A stretch of DNA of 64,000 bases, taken from JAUXFS01 sp963772635. GTDB taxonomy: Bacteria; Pseudomonadota; Alphaproteobacteria; Rhodospirillales; Defluviicoccaceae. The position numbers and the translations under genes were made by a program. Of this stretch, positions 19,679 to 29,456 are shown piece after piece (positions within the stretch are counted from its first letter, which is position 1; the number at the start of each line of letters is the position of its first letter). The notes beneath the pieces were generated by a model that saw only the letters and a program-made list of their open reading frames with translations, made no database searches and was not told where the DNA came from. The stretch covers positions 1 to 64,000 of the forward strand of contig CAVYYK010000051.1 of assembly GCA_963772635.1 (NCBI GenBank), given 5' to 3'.

Positions 19679-19809
19679 TTCCAACCCACTTCCGCAAGCG
19701 TCGACGTAACCGATACCGCCAACAATAATGGTGCTATCACAATATACAACGGCGATGGCACGAACAAAGCCTATCCTCGCGGCAAGATACAAAGCGCTTC
19801 CACCGCCGA

Positions 19810-21012
19810 ATGTTCGAGGGTATCGTCACTTTGGCCACGACAACGCCGGAGGCCCGCACCACCGTGACGAAACATCCTCACCTGATCCCCTTTCCCGCCA
19901 CCCGCGAGCCCATATCGCTTCTGGCGGTGGATCGGGCCCTTTCCGATCTCCGAAGAGGCTGTCCGGTGGCGGTTCGGGGAAGCAACGGAACGGCCAGTCT
20001 GGTAGAGGCGGCGGAAGCGGTAACACCGCAAAGCCTCTCGACCATGGCGACAATAAGCCGGGCCGAACCGCTCCTCGCCATATCCTCTCGACGCGCCGCG
20101 GTCCTCGGGCTCACGCCCGGCGGTTTCAAGGTAGTAACCGTCGCGGCCGAGGGCGGGTTGACCGCGGAGATGGTCCTTGACCTTTCCAATCCCCTGTCCG
20201 GACTGGCGGTGCCGCCGCCTTTTGCCCTTACCGTCAAAGAGGTTCCGGCGTTCGGCTGTGACAGCGCCGCGGTGCTGCTGGCCAAGACCGCCCGCCTGTT
20301 GCCGGCAGCGGTGACCGCGGCAATAAAGGATCCGGCGGCCGAGGATCTCGACGCATGGGCCGTTCGCCACGGGCTGTTGCTGGTCGATGCCGGCGACATG
20401 TTCCAGTACGAGCATACCGCGGCACGTACGCTACGCATCGTCAGCGAGGCCCGCGTTCCCCTGCTCGGTGCAGAAGATGCACGAATCATCGCTTTTCGTC
20501 CCCTTGACGGTGGACTGGAGCACCTTGCGGTCATGCTCGGTAGTCCGAAACCCGAGGAACCAATATTGACCCGCCTGCATTCGGAATGCTTCACCGGTGA
20601 CCTTCTCGGCAGTCTGCGGTGCGACTGCGGCGACCAGCTGCGCGGTGCGATCAGGGAAATCTCGTCGGCCGGAGGCGGGTTGTTGCTCTACCTCGCCCAG
20701 GAAGGACGGGGCATCGGCCTCGTCAACAAGCTGCGGGCCTACGAACTGCAGGATCGCGGCTTCGACACCATGGATGCCAACGAGCAACTGGGGTTCGACG
20801 CCGACGAGCGGGTCTATCTACCGGCGGCCCAGATGCTGCGCCAACTCGGCTTCGACCGCGTCTGTCTTCTCACCAACAATCCGGCCAAAGTTGCCGGTCT
20901 CGGCCGCTGCGGTATCACCGTGGAAGAGCGGGTACCCCACGCTTTTCCCTCCAACCAGCACAACGAGACCTATATCCGCACCAAGGTCGGACGCGGCGGC
21001 CACCTTTTCTAG
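19810..21012 (+). CDS. ribA: GTP cyclohydrolase II with degenerate N-terminal domain
   Basis: First committed enzyme of riboflavin synthesis, opening the GTP imidazole ring. The C-terminal half has the zinc site SECFTGDLLGSLRCDCGDQ (three Cys) and the GTP-binding QEGRGIGLVNKLRAYELQD, ending in NETYIRTKVGRGGHLF. The first 190 residues (VDRALSDLRRGCPVAV...) look like a decayed dihydroxybutanone-phosphate synthase (RibB) half without its acidic catalytic motif, an arrangement known in alphaproteobacteria. The ATG at 19810 is a possible start; the GTG at 19864 is the alternative. Confidence 0.92.
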   Translation: MFEGIVTLATTTPEARTTVTKHPHLIPFPATREPISLLAVDRALSDLRRGCPVAVRGSNGTASLVEAAEAVTPQSLSTMATISRAEPLLAISSRRAAVLGLTPGGFKVVTVAAEGGLTAEMVLDLSNPLSGLAVPPPFALTVKEVPAFGCDSAAVLLAKTARLLPAAVTAAIKDPAAEDLDAWAVRHGLLLVDAGDMFQYEHTAARTLRIVSEARVPLLGAEDARIIAFRPLDGGLEHLAVMLGSPKPEEPILTRLHSECFTGDLLGSLRCDCGDQLRGAIREISSAGGGLLLYLAQEGRGIGLVNKLRAYELQDRGFDTMDANEQLGFDADERVYLPAAQMLRQLGFDRVCLLTNNPAKVAGLGRCGITVEERVPHAFPSNQHNETYIRTKVGRGGHLF

Positions 21013-21188
21013 ATCAGCGGGGTCGAAGCCCCGCTCCGACCCGGCAATATCTTCCCGGCGGTGACGCTTTTTCCTTCCCACCACAGCAGTTTTCTTAGAA
21101 ATCGGGCACGAATTCAGTGGGTTAAGAGTTGGCGGCCATAGGCACGCCGATTGCATGAGCTCCACCGGGAATCGAAACAGATGCGATT

Positions 21189-21725
21189 ATGGAAACACTT
21201 GCAACAGCGCCGCCAAATCCACTTCGTCATGTAGACGCCGGGCCTGTCTCCGACACCGACCATTACGTATTCGAGGCGTTCGGCGAGGACGGTCCCACGT
21301 TTTTCGACATCCTCGACATCATCAATCCGCTGCAGCACATCCCCATCATCTCCACTTTGTACCGCGCCGTCACCGGCGACGAGATCGATCCGGTGCCGCG
21401 CATCGCCGGCGGTGCTTTGTTCGGCGGTCTCATCGGCGCCGTCTCCTCACTGGTCGATGTCGTTATCGAAGAACTGACCGGGAGCGATATCGGAGAACAT
21501 GTGCTCGCGCTGTTCGAGGGCGAGGGCGAGGCAGTTGCGGAACCGGATTTACCCGCCGCCGGGGGCGAGCGTGGGCCGCTTTCGGCTGTCGCAGCCGCCG
21601 AACTCTATCGTTCACCGGTCACCGCCTACATCGAGGTCTCGGAGTGGGCTCGAGGCGAAGCGGCGTTCATGACGGCGGCGGCCAACATCGGCCCGGTCCG
21701 CCCGACCGTCGATATTCGCGTCTGA
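21189..21725 (+). CDS. conserved hypothetical protein
   Basis: 178 residues, no family I can name. After a Pro-rich start it has a well-ordered centre, DILDIINPLQHIPIISTLYRAVTGDEIDPVPRIAGGALFGGLIG, with a glycine-rich hydrophobic stretch (about residues 75-95) that could enter a membrane. An acidic linker and a short C-terminal helix follow. I have the impression of similar unnamed proteins in related alphaproteobacteria, but this is memory, not a search. It is followed after 50 bp by the L,D-transpeptidase gene in the same direction, so an envelope role is conceivable. Confidence 0.65.
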   Translation: METLATAPPNPLRHVDAGPVSDTDHYVFEAFGEDGPTFFDILDIINPLQHIPIISTLYRAVTGDEIDPVPRIAGGALFGGLIGAVSSLVDVVIEELTGSDIGEHVLALFEGEGEAVAEPDLPAAGGERGPLSAVAAAELYRSPVTAYIEVSEWARGEAAFMTAAANIGPVRPTVDIRV

Positions 21726-21775
21726 GCGACGATCGTCGCTGGGCCGGCGCGGTGACCCCGCCCTATAATCGGGTC

Positions 21776-22282
21776 ATGAATATTGTCGTTTCGCCGCGGG
21801 GAGTCTTGTGTTGGGCGGGAACGGAGGTGCGTTGTGCCCTCGGCCGAAGTGGGGTCGGTGTGGCAAAAAGGGAAGGGGACGGGATGACGCCCGCGGGAGC
21901 GTTTCGGCTGCGCCAGGTGATGTACCGCCCCGACCGGCTGCAAGCGCCCGAAACGGGCCTTTCGGTGCATGCGATCGATCCTTCGGACGGCTGGTGCGAC
22001 GACCCCCGGGATCCCCGCTACAACCAGCTGATTCGGTTGCCTTGCAACGCCGGTCACGAGCGTTTGTGGCGGGACGACGGGCTTTACGATCTGCTGGTCG
22101 TCATCGGCTACAACGACGATCCGGTCGGAGCCGGTCTCGGCAGCGCCATCTTCCTGCACGTGGCCAAGGCCGGCTACGGTCCCACCGAGGGCTGTGTTGC
22201 CCTGGCCTTGCCGGATCTAATCGCTTTGCTGCGGGCCTGCCGCCCCGGCGATCGCATCGTGATCGGTGCCGGGTCGCCTTGA
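21776..22282 (+). CDS. L,D-transpeptidase family (YkuD-like) protein
   Basis: A 168-residue protein with the YkuD catalytic signature: HVAKAGYGPTEGCVAL, with Cys140 as nucleophile and the conserved His in FLHVA. Early on it carries KREGDGMTPAGAFRLRQV, also typical of this family. L,D-transpeptidases make 3-3 cross-links or attach proteins to peptidoglycan. I see no signal peptide, which resembles the short versions of unknown location seen in many alphaproteobacteria. Confidence 0.85.
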   Translation: MNIVVSPRGVLCWAGTEVRCALGRSGVGVAKREGDGMTPAGAFRLRQVMYRPDRLQAPETGLSVHAIDPSDGWCDDPRDPRYNQLIRLPCNAGHERLWRDDGLYDLLVVIGYNDDPVGAGLGSAIFLHVAKAGYGPTEGCVALALPDLIALLRACRPGDRIVIGAGSP

Positions 22283-22293
22283 AGAAACCGTGA

Positions 22294-22992
22294 CTACTGT
22301 CGCGCCGGCGGCCGCGGGCCGAATATGGCGGTGCCGACGCGAACGAACGTCGCCCCAAAGCGAACGGCGATCGTGTAGTCCGAGGTCATGCCCATGCTGA
22401 GTTCGTCGAGTCCGTTGCGCCGGGCGATTTCACGCAGCAGGGCGAAATGAAGCGAAGGCTCCTCGTCGACCGGTGGAATACACATCAGGCCTTTGACAGG
22501 AAGAAGGAAATCTTCGATGCAGGCTCGGACAAAGGCGTCCGCTTCGCCGGGCAGTACGCCGTGCTTCTGCTCCTCTTCCCCGGTGTTGACCTGTATGAAC
22601 ACGTCGGGACGACGCCCTTCCTTATCCATTGCCTGGGCGAGCGCGCCGGCCAGCTTCGGGCGGTCGATGGTTTCGATGACATCGAACAGCCGTACCGCAT
22701 GGCGGGCCTTGTTGCTTTGCAGCGGACCGATCAGGTGCAGACGGGCATCGGGGCAACCGGCCCTCAGGCCGGGCCACTTGCCCTCCGCTTCCTGGACGCG
22801 GTTCTCCCCGAATATGCGTTGGCCCGCCTCGAGAGCCGGGCGTATCCTCTCGGCGGATTGGGTCTTGGCGACGGCAACCAGGGTAACCGAGTCGGCGGGA
22901 CGGCCGGCAGCCTCGGCCGCGGCCGCGATCTCCGCTTTGACGGTCGCCAGATTGGCGGCTACGTCCGGTTGTTCGGTCTCTCGGGCTGCCAT
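22294..22992 (-). CDS. yggS: YggS/PLPBP family PLP-binding protein
   Basis: A 232-residue PLP homeostasis protein with the alanine-racemase-type barrel but no enzymatic activity known for the family. The PLP lysine is Lys43 in LVAVAKTQ. Other marks are IFGENRVQEAEGKW, HLIGPLQSNKAR, FIQVNTGEEEQKHGV and LSMGMTSDYTIAVRFGATFVRVGTAIFG. Complete and in one frame. It converges with the transpeptidase gene and is divergent from the ThiE-like gene, with 38 bp between starts. Confidence 0.95.
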   Translation of the reverse strand: MAARETEQPDVAANLATVKAEIAAAAEAAGRPADSVTLVAVAKTQSAERIRPALEAGQRIFGENRVQEAEGKWPGLRAGCPDARLHLIGPLQSNKARHAVRLFDVIETIDRPKLAGALAQAMDKEGRRPDVFIQVNTGEEEQKHGVLPGEADAFVRACIEDFLLPVKGLMCIPPVDEEPSLHFALLREIARRNGLDELSMGMTSDYTIAVRFGATFVRVGTAIFGPRPPARQ

Positions 22993-23030
22993 CTTCGAAT
23001 TGCAATGCCATCGGAGGAGGGGCTGAAACG

Positions 23031-23655
23031 GTGCAGAGCCTAGCAGACCTGGCGCGACGGCTCAAACCGCCCGATGAAAACACGGCTCTGCCGTCGTTGA
23101 TCCTGATGACCGATTCCCGGCGGCTGGCAGAGCCGGAACCCTTGGTTTCCCGGCTGCCCCGGGGCAGCGCCGTGATCCTCCGTCACTACGACGATCCCGA
23201 GCGGGCGGCCCTGGCCTATCGCCTTTCGGGGCTGTGCCGTCGGTTCGGAATACGGCTTCTCATCGCCGGCGATGGCCGGTTGGCAGCGACGGTCTCCGCC
23301 GGTGGACTGCACCTGCCGGAAGCGTTGATCGCCCACGCCCCACGGACCTGGCGGCTGTGGCGGCGACCCGGCTGGCTGGTCACCGCAGCGGCCCATTCAC
23401 CGGCGGCGATGATCGGCGCCGCCCGCGCCGGCGCCGACGCCGTTCTGCTGTCGCCGGTGTTTCCGACCGAGAGCCATCCCGGCGCGAGGGTGCTGGGCTC
23501 TTTGCTTTTCGCTCGCTGGGCGAGCCGAAGCCCGTTGCCGGTGTACGCCCTCGGCGGGATCTCGGCGGTCACCATCGGGCGTATCGTCGGCAGCGGCGCC
23601 GTCGGCGTGGCCACCGTCGGCGGTCTCCGCGAGCCGGCGAAAGAGCACTGCCTAG
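23031..23655 (+). CDS. thiamine phosphate synthase-like (ThiE/TenI) protein, probable frame break
   Basis: The product shows a ThiE/TenI barrel: LILMTDSRRLAEPEP, the HYDDPERAALAY segment, GIRLLIAGDGRLA, the phosphate-binding ADAVLLSPVFPTESHPGA and PVYALGGISAVTIGRIVGSGAVGVATVG. ThiE joins the pyrimidine and thiazole halves of thiamine; TenI-like members lack that activity, and I cannot tell which this is. As read, the frame runs 580 bp further across the sulfotransferase gene on the other strand. A single inserted base near 23615 would put it into the frame ending at TAG 23653, sharing CTAG with the convergent gene, and would fit the insertions elsewhere. That end point is inferred. Confidence 0.7.
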
Positions 23656-25558
23656 CCCTGATCCTCCTCGATCCGGTATCCGAAGACGTCGACGAAAGGC
23701 CGGAGCAGGGGCAGCACGTCGTCCATCTGTTCGCGGTAGTTCCGCCAACGGCCCACGGATCGTGCGTAGATCGGCTGAACCACTTGGTGGTAGCTGGGCG
23801 TAGCGATCGCCCGGGACTTGGCGCGCTCGGCATAGGTCAACACCGAATCGTCCCACGGCAACTCGAGAAACGCGAGAATCCTTCGGGTCTCGGCCTCGAA
23901 ATCGGTGACCAGGTCTTCGTAACGGGTGGTCAGGACTTCGAGCGGCAACACCTCCGCATACCGACGCCAAAGCCCCATCACCGAGGCATAGAAACGAGCC
24001 GTGTCGGCGAGGTCTCCGAAATGGACCATCGCGGCGTTGGGTTTGAACGCCTGCATGAAACCGCTCAGCACCACATCGCACGGATGACGCAGGGCGAGCA
24101 GAATCCTGGCCCGCGGGAACAAACGATGGATCAGCCCCACCTCGATGGTGTTCAAGGGCATCTTGTCGACCAGAATCCCCTGCGGCACTCCACCCATGAA
24201 ACGGGCGACCTCGGCAAAATAGACCCGGCGTAGCTTCACCGTGTCTTCCGCAGTGAGGGAGGCGAGAGCGTCGGGATATCCACCGGGTAGCCTCTCGACC
24301 GCCTGCTTGACGATATCGATGGCGGGCTTTTCCTCCATGGTGTGAAGGGCGGGATGGGCGTCGAGAATCTGATCGAGCAGCGTCGTTCCGGACCGCGGGA
24401 ACCCGATCAGGAACACCGGCGTTGATGCCTCGTTCGCAACCGAAGGCGTCCACGTATTCACCCAGTCCGGAGTAAACCGGCTCCGCAGCTGCTTGATCAG
24501 GCGAGGATAGGCCTCCCGGTCGACGCGCCGCGCGTGGAGGCTTCGGGCGTTCAAACGATTGGCGTCGGCGTACACTTCGAACGCCCGCCGATAGGCGCCG
24601 AGTTCGGTCGAGAATCGCCGCCATTTCGAACATCAGATAGGCGCGCGCTTCGTCCTCCACCCGTTCCGAGGTCGAACGCTTGCAGCCGCGTCAATCCATC
24701 TTCCGGACGCCCCAGGCGGCGTTCGCAGCGCGCCGCGACCACGACCGCCCGCACGTTGGCGGGATCGAGACGCAGGGCCTCCTCCGCCTTGGCCAGGGCT
24801 TCCGCCAATGCGCTCGACCTCTCCCACAAAGCGGCGAGGGCGGCATGGTTTTCCGGATCGCCGGGAGCGACCTCCAGCGCCCGAAGATACTGTGCCGCCG
24901 CTTCGTCGGTCCGTCCCAACTCGCCCAGAACATCCCCCAGGCTCTTCAGCGCCTTGCCGTAGTCGGGTTTGACGTCGACGGCGCGCCGGTAGCAGTCCAC
25001 CGCCGCCGGCAATTCGTCGAGAGCGTGTAACGCCCTCCCCTGATTGTAGTAAGCCTCGGCGTAACCGGGCCGGCTCTGCAATGCATGGCGATAGCTGGTG
25101 ATCGCGTCCTCCAGCAGACCGGTTTGCTGCAGGGCGTTGCCGAGATTGTTGTGGGCCTCGGCATAGCCGGGATCGAGCTCCAGGGCGCGTCGAAAACAGG
25201 CGGCCGCCTCGTCCGCGCGATCGAGCGCCAGGAGCACATTGCCGAGACTGTTGTGGAAGGCCGGTTGGGCCTCCTTGACGCGGATCGCGGCGGCGATCAG
25301 TTCGTGTGCCCGGTCTTGGTCGCCACGTTGATGGGCGACCAAGCCCGACAGATGCAGGGCATCGGGATGGTTTGGATTGGCGCGGAGTATCCGATCGTAG
25401 AGAATCGCGGCCTTGTCCAATCGTCCCCGTTGATGGAAGCGCACCGCATCCATCAGGGCCTTCTGGGTGCCCGCGCCGGATGCCCCGGCCGCGGCGCTGT
25501 GCGTTCGGGTCTGTTGACGCCGTTGCCGACGGTCCAAGACGCTTACCTCGCCATTCAA
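23652..25558 (-). CDS. TPR-sulfotransferase fusion (two frame breaks)
   Basis: About 635 residues. The N-terminal 300 hold roughly eight TPR units (for example AEAHNNLGNALQQTGLLEDA, AEAYYNQGRALHALDELPAA). The C-terminal 300 are a PAPS-dependent sulfotransferase, with the 5'-phosphosulfate loop VFLIGFPRSGTTLLDQIL and the 3'-phosphate region RILLALRHPCDVVLS. Single inserted bases break the frame near 24657 (after LQAFDLGT) and near 24605 (before LGAYRRAFEVYADAN). Bacterial proteins of this design are abundant but mostly uncharacterised; the target could be a glycan or a protein docked on the TPRs. The TTG at 25558 is the outermost start; TTG 25537 is also possible. Confidence 0.85.
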
Positions 25559-25622
25559 TTGCGTTTGGCAAGCCTACCCGATGGATCCGGGAGCGCGAAA
25601 CAAATCCGCGCCAGCCCGCACT

Positions 25623-27251
25623 TCAGCGTATCTCGGCGACCTTTGGAAGCGCTTCGGCCACACGCTCGACGACCCCGGACCAGTCGCCGGGTGCCTTCTG
25701 TCGAAACAGCCGCATGGTCGGATACCAGGGCGAGTCCTCGCGATCGAGAAGCCATCGCCACTCGCCGACGAAAGGAAGCAGCAGCCACACCGGCCGGCCG
25801 AGCGCGCCGGCGAGGTGCGCCACCGCCGTGTCGACGGAAATCACCAGGTCGAGATTGGCGATGATCGCGGCGGTGTCGGCAAAATCGTTGATCTCCGGGG
25901 AGAGGTCGTGGACGGCTCCGCCGGCGAGCTCGTCGAGATCCTTTGCCGCCGATCCCATCTGCAGACTGAAGAAGGTCGCCCCGCCGGCCCGCAGAAGTGG
26001 CCGCAGGCATGACGCCGGCATCGACCGGTTGTGGTCGTTGACATGCCGTGGATTGCCGGCCCATGCGAGGCCGACACGTGGTCCGGGGAACGGTCCGAGG
26101 CGGTCGCGGCAGGCAGCGTAAGCAGCGGGCTCGGCGGCGAGGTAGGGGGTCTTCCGGGGAATGCTGCCGATTTCGGTCCCAAGGAGGGCCGGCAGGCTCA
26201 TCAACGGCGCCTGGACATCGAAGTGTGGAAGGGCATCGCCGCGGGCGACGACCCTCGCGACCGGAGGCGCTTCACCGATCGTCAGGCCCGAGAACAACCG
26301 GAGGAGGGGCTTCTGGCATTCGACGACGACGGTGCCGTTGCGCGCGGCGACAAGCGGCGCATAACGGACGAACTGAATCGCCGATCCCAGGCCCTGCTCG
26401 GCGTGGAGAAGAACCGTCCGTCCGTCGAGGTCCGAGCCGTCCCATCGCGGCTGCGGGAAATCCCGCCGTTCCGTGGTGAAACCCGCGACTTTCCACCGCC
26501 ATTCGTACTCGGCCCAGCCCTCCGCGAAGCGTCCGAGCAGCAGCAGCAGGACCGCCCTGTTGGCATGGGCGTCGGCGTGCGCGGGATCCAGTGAAACGGC
26601 CTTGTCCAAGCTGGCGAGCGCCTCCCGATAGAGCGCCCGTTCGTGAAGGGTCTGGCCCAGGTTCGAGAGGGCGGTGACGTATTCGGGATTGATCGCAAGC
26701 GCTTTCTCGTAGCAGGCCTGCGCCTGCTCCAGCCGTCCCTGTTTTCTCAGCGCGCTTCCCAGGTTGCAGTGGGCCTCTGCGTAGCGGGGGCGAATCTCCA
26801 GCGCACGCCGGTAGCAACCGACCGCCTCGTCGGCGCGGTCAAGCCGCAGCAGCGCGTTGCCCAGGTTGTTGTGCGCCTCGGCGAGGCCGGGATCGAGATC
26901 GACGGCGCGGCGAAAGCTCGCCTCGGCATGCTCGGCGTTGTCGAGCGCGAGGAGTACGTTGCCCAGGGTATTGCGGTAGGCGGCGTTGCCCGGAGCGAAA
27001 CCGATGGCCTTGCGGACCAGCGCAAGCGCACGTTCATGATCGCCTTGTTGATCGGCGACCAAACCGCGGAGATGGAGGGCGTCGGGATGCTTGGGATCGC
27101 TTTTCAGGATGCGGTCGTAAAGCTCGGTGGCCTCACTCAGGCGGCCGGCCCGGTGGCACCTGACGGCCTCGAGCAGCGTCGCATGCAACAACGCACGCTT
27201 TCCTCGGCCCGTTTGCCGCGGCGCCACCGCCTTCCGTCGCCTGATATCCAC
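25623..27251 (-). CDS. TPR protein with glycosyltransferase-family-9-like C-terminus
   Basis: 542 residues in one intact frame. The N-terminal 250 contain about six TPR units similar to those of the next gene downstream (DPKHPDALHLRGLVADQQGD, AEAHNNLGNALLRLDRADEA). The C-terminal part carries WAEYEWRWKV, ERRDFPQPRWDGSDL, HAEQGLGSAIQFVRYAPL and LVISVDTAVAHLAGALGRPVW. These are standard marks of TPR proteins ending in a heptosyltransferase-like (GT9) domain. It probably works with the TPR-sulfotransferase 64 bp downstream on the same strand. The acceptor is unknown. Confidence 0.85.
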   Translation of the reverse strand: MDIRRRKAVAPRQTGRGKRALLHATLLEAVRCHRAGRLSEATELYDRILKSDPKHPDALHLRGLVADQQGDHERALALVRKAIGFAPGNAAYRNTLGNVLLALDNAEHAEASFRRAVDLDPGLAEAHNNLGNALLRLDRADEAVGCYRRALEIRPRYAEAHCNLGSALRKQGRLEQAQACYEKALAINPEYVTALSNLGQTLHERALYREALASLDKAVSLDPAHADAHANRAVLLLLLGRFAEGWAEYEWRWKVAGFTTERRDFPQPRWDGSDLDGRTVLLHAEQGLGSAIQFVRYAPLVAARNGTVVVECQKPLLRLFSGLTIGEAPPVARVVARGDALPHFDVQAPLMSLPALLGTEIGSIPRKTPYLAAEPAAYAACRDRLGPFPGPRVGLAWAGNPRHVNDHNRSMPASCLRPLLRAGGATFFSLQMGSAAKDLDELAGGAVHDLSPEINDFADTAAIIANLDLVISVDTAVAHLAGALGRPVWLLLPFVGEWRWLLDREDSPWYPTMRLFRQKAPGDWSGVVERVAEALPKVAEIR

Positions 27252-27279
27252 GATCCCACTTTAGCGGATTGCGAAACAT

Positions 27280-28425
27280 CTAGAAACCCAGCTTGAAGCC
27301 GGTAGCAAGGCCCCATCCATTGTTTTTCTGGCTGTTGTCCTCGTTTTCGCCGTCGAACCAGAAGACGCCGCCGACCAGCCGAATGCCCGGACCCAGCTGG
27401 TAGGTGCCGCTGATGTTGGCTTGATCCAGATGACCCTTTCCGGCGTTGGCCGTGGGGTTCTCCTCGCCTTTCATATAGCCGATGCCGACCGTGTAGGGGC
27501 CCATCTCGTAAGCCGTGCCGATGACCCAGCCGCGGCTGTTGAATCGTTGGCCGGCCGAAGCGCCACCCATGTCGCCCTCACCCCGGGCGTAGGCGCCGCC
27601 GAAGCTGAAGCCGGCGTAGGCGAACTGGGCGCCCAAGCTATAGGCGTGCAGGTCGTCGTCACCACCGGTGACCGAGTCCGCGGCGACATCGCCGTACTGG
27701 TAGCCGGCGGAGAGCTGGACGCCGAAGCCGTTGAAGTCCTCGGTGTAGTTGAGTCCGCCGGCCCAACCGTTGTTGATCTGGTTGTTGCTGCTCTTCAGAG
27801 AGCTGTTGCTGGCGTTTCCAGGCTCGTAGTTGGGGATGAACGACACGCCGAGCTGAACACCGGCGAACCTGGGCGTGATGTAGGTGGCCTTGCCCGAGTC
27901 GTTGTCCTGAAAGCGGAGATAGGTGTTCGCGGTGGCGCGATCGAAATAGTTCAGACCCGGGTTGACCCAGAAACCGTCGCTGACCATGTCGCCCGAGTCG
28001 ATGCTGATGCCGCCGTCCGGCGCGGTCACGTGCAGCAGATATCCGGCGTTGTTCTCGTCACCGAGGATCAGCTGGCCGAGGCTGTCGCTCTGCACGTACA
28101 TGTACGATTCGTCGATTTGACTGCCGGAGGTGTTGGCTTCGAGCTGGACGTTGATGCCGAAGGTAAGGCCATTGTCGAGAGTTGTCTCGCCGACGAAGCA
28201 GATTTCGCTGTTGTGCTTCTCGCTGACCGCGTTGGTGCTCCGCTGGGCGCCGGTCAAGGCGTTGTTCTTGTAGTCCTGATCGGCGTACACACCCCACTGC
28301 TCATGGTAGCCGTGGACCCCGACCTTGATCCTTTCCGCGGCGGCGGCGTTCCCCGATACGGTTCCGATCATCGCGGCAGTCGTCAACGCGGTCGTGCCGT
28401 AAAGAAACCGTGTCATGTTCGTCAT
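27280..28425 (-). CDS. outer-membrane porin, copy 1
   Basis: A 381-residue gram-negative porin. Signal peptide MTNMTRFLYGTTALTTAAMI... ends at NAAAA/ER. The mature chain alternates beta strands with glycine- and asparagine-rich turns and ends in the outer-membrane sorting signal GFKLGF with terminal Phe. A conserved core, TAPDGGISIDSGDMVSDGF, NDSGKATYITPRFAGVQLGVSF and GWAGGLNYTEDFNGFGVQLS, is almost repeated in porin copy 2. It lies 28 bp upstream (in transcription) of the TPR-GT gene and directly downstream of sulfotransferase 1, all on the minus strand. Confidence 0.93.
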   Translation of the reverse strand: MTNMTRFLYGTTALTTAAMIGTVSGNAAAAERIKVGVHGYHEQWGVYADQDYKNNALTGAQRSTNAVSEKHNSEICFVGETTLDNGLTFGINVQLEANTSGSQIDESYMYVQSDSLGQLILGDENNAGYLLHVTAPDGGISIDSGDMVSDGFWVNPGLNYFDRATANTYLRFQDNDSGKATYITPRFAGVQLGVSFIPNYEPGNASNSSLKSSNNQINNGWAGGLNYTEDFNGFGVQLSAGYQYGDVAADSVTGGDDDLHAYSLGAQFAYAGFSFGGAYARGEGDMGGASAGQRFNSRGWVIGTAYEMGPYTVGIGYMKGEENPTANAGKGHLDQANISGTYQLGPGIRLVGGVFWFDGENEDNSQKNNGWGLATGFKLGF

Positions 28426-28595
28426 GGCTGTCCCTCCCGAGTTCCAAAAGTCTCTCTTGGGAAAGTCGTTAGGCGGAGGATTTTCTTGCGCATCCGACTT
28501 GCCGATCCTTCAAAAACAGAAAGCAGCAATCAGCAGCGGCATCAAGCCGCGACGGGGAGGCTGTGTTCGATTCGGTCGTGACTATGGCGAAAAGA

Positions 28596-29456
28596 TCACG
28601 ATGGGGCTAGACGAGGAGCTTCACCCTCGGGCGACAGGTAGCCCATCTTGGTCATCGCCTCGCGGTGATGGTGGACGATGAAGTCGACGTGCTCTGAGGT
28701 GAGTTCCCTGCGCCAGCCGCCGACCTCGCCCTGGCGGAAAAAATTTTCGGCATTCTTGGACCGCTCGACGAACCCCGATTGCCGTTCCTGCCCGGCGAGC
28801 ACGTTGAAGGAGCTGTGGCGAATCGCCCGCTTCAGCCGCTCCCGGTCCTTGGCGATCTTGAGGAAATCGAGGACCCCGCCGAAGGTCTTGGTCGGCGACC
28901 GGGTCATGTCCTCGTAACGCATCAGATGAAGATAGAGCCCTGGAGCATTGAGCCAGCCGTTGAGGTGGGTGCTCCAGTCGGACAGCACTTGCAGGATGTG
29001 ACCGGTCTGCGGGACCGTTTCCAGCCCCTTGAAACAGATCGACTTGACGGCCTTATCGGTGGACAGACCATAGTGGTGTCCGAACGAGACGGCCACGTCC
29101 AGCGGGTTGCGCACCACATAGACGGCGCCGAAGGTGACCTCGGGGGTGATCGTCGGGATGTCCTTGATGGTGGAGAGGAAGCTGTGGGTCTTCACCAACA
29201 CCAGACCGGGGTGGGCGCCGGCGAGGAATCGATGGACACTCGGTCTCAGCCGGTTGATTTCGTCATAGTCGAGATCCTCGGCCTTCTTGCCGGAGATCTG
29301 CTCGTAGTATTCGACCCGCATGTCGCCGTAGCTGAAGTTGGGCAGCTTGTTGATGTCCTCCGGCAGACGCCCGCCGCGAAGATAGTTGGCGAGGAACGCC
29401 CTCAGCCAGGTGTTGCCGGACTTGGGAAAGGAGGCGAGCCAGAGAATTTGTGCCAA
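28596..29456 (-). CDS. sulfotransferase domain protein 1
   Basis: A 286-residue soluble PAPS-dependent sulfotransferase. The 5'-phosphosulfate loop is FPKSGNTWLRAFLANYL and the 3'-phosphate site is YVVRNPLDVAVSFGHHYG. HREAMTKMGYL lies near the C-terminus. No signal peptide, so it acts in the cytoplasm. The start is TTG (29456) with GAAGGAAA upstream; the match of its first residues to copy 2 supports this start. It is a clear paralogue of the gene transcribed divergently at 29877. The acceptor is unknown. Confidence 0.88.
   Translation of the reverse strand: MAQILWLASFPKSGNTWLRAFLANYLRGGRLPEDINKLPNFSYGDMRVEYYEQISGKKAEDLDYDEINRLRPSVHRFLAGAHPGLVLVKTHSFLSTIKDIPTITPEVTFGAVYVVRNPLDVAVSFGHHYGLSTDKAVKSICFKGLETVPQTGHILQVLSDWSTHLNGWLNAPGLYLHLMRYEDMTRSPTKTFGGVLDFLKIAKDRERLKRAIRHSSFNVLAGQERQSGFVERSKNAENFFRQGEVGGWRRELTSEHVDFIVHHHREAMTKMGYLSPEGEAPRLAPS

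Noticed and set aside
23656..24233. Extension of the ThiE-like frame across the sulfotransferase gene
   Set aside because: Fully antisense to a conserved sulfotransferase domain; a single base insertion near 23615 explains the lost stop codon.
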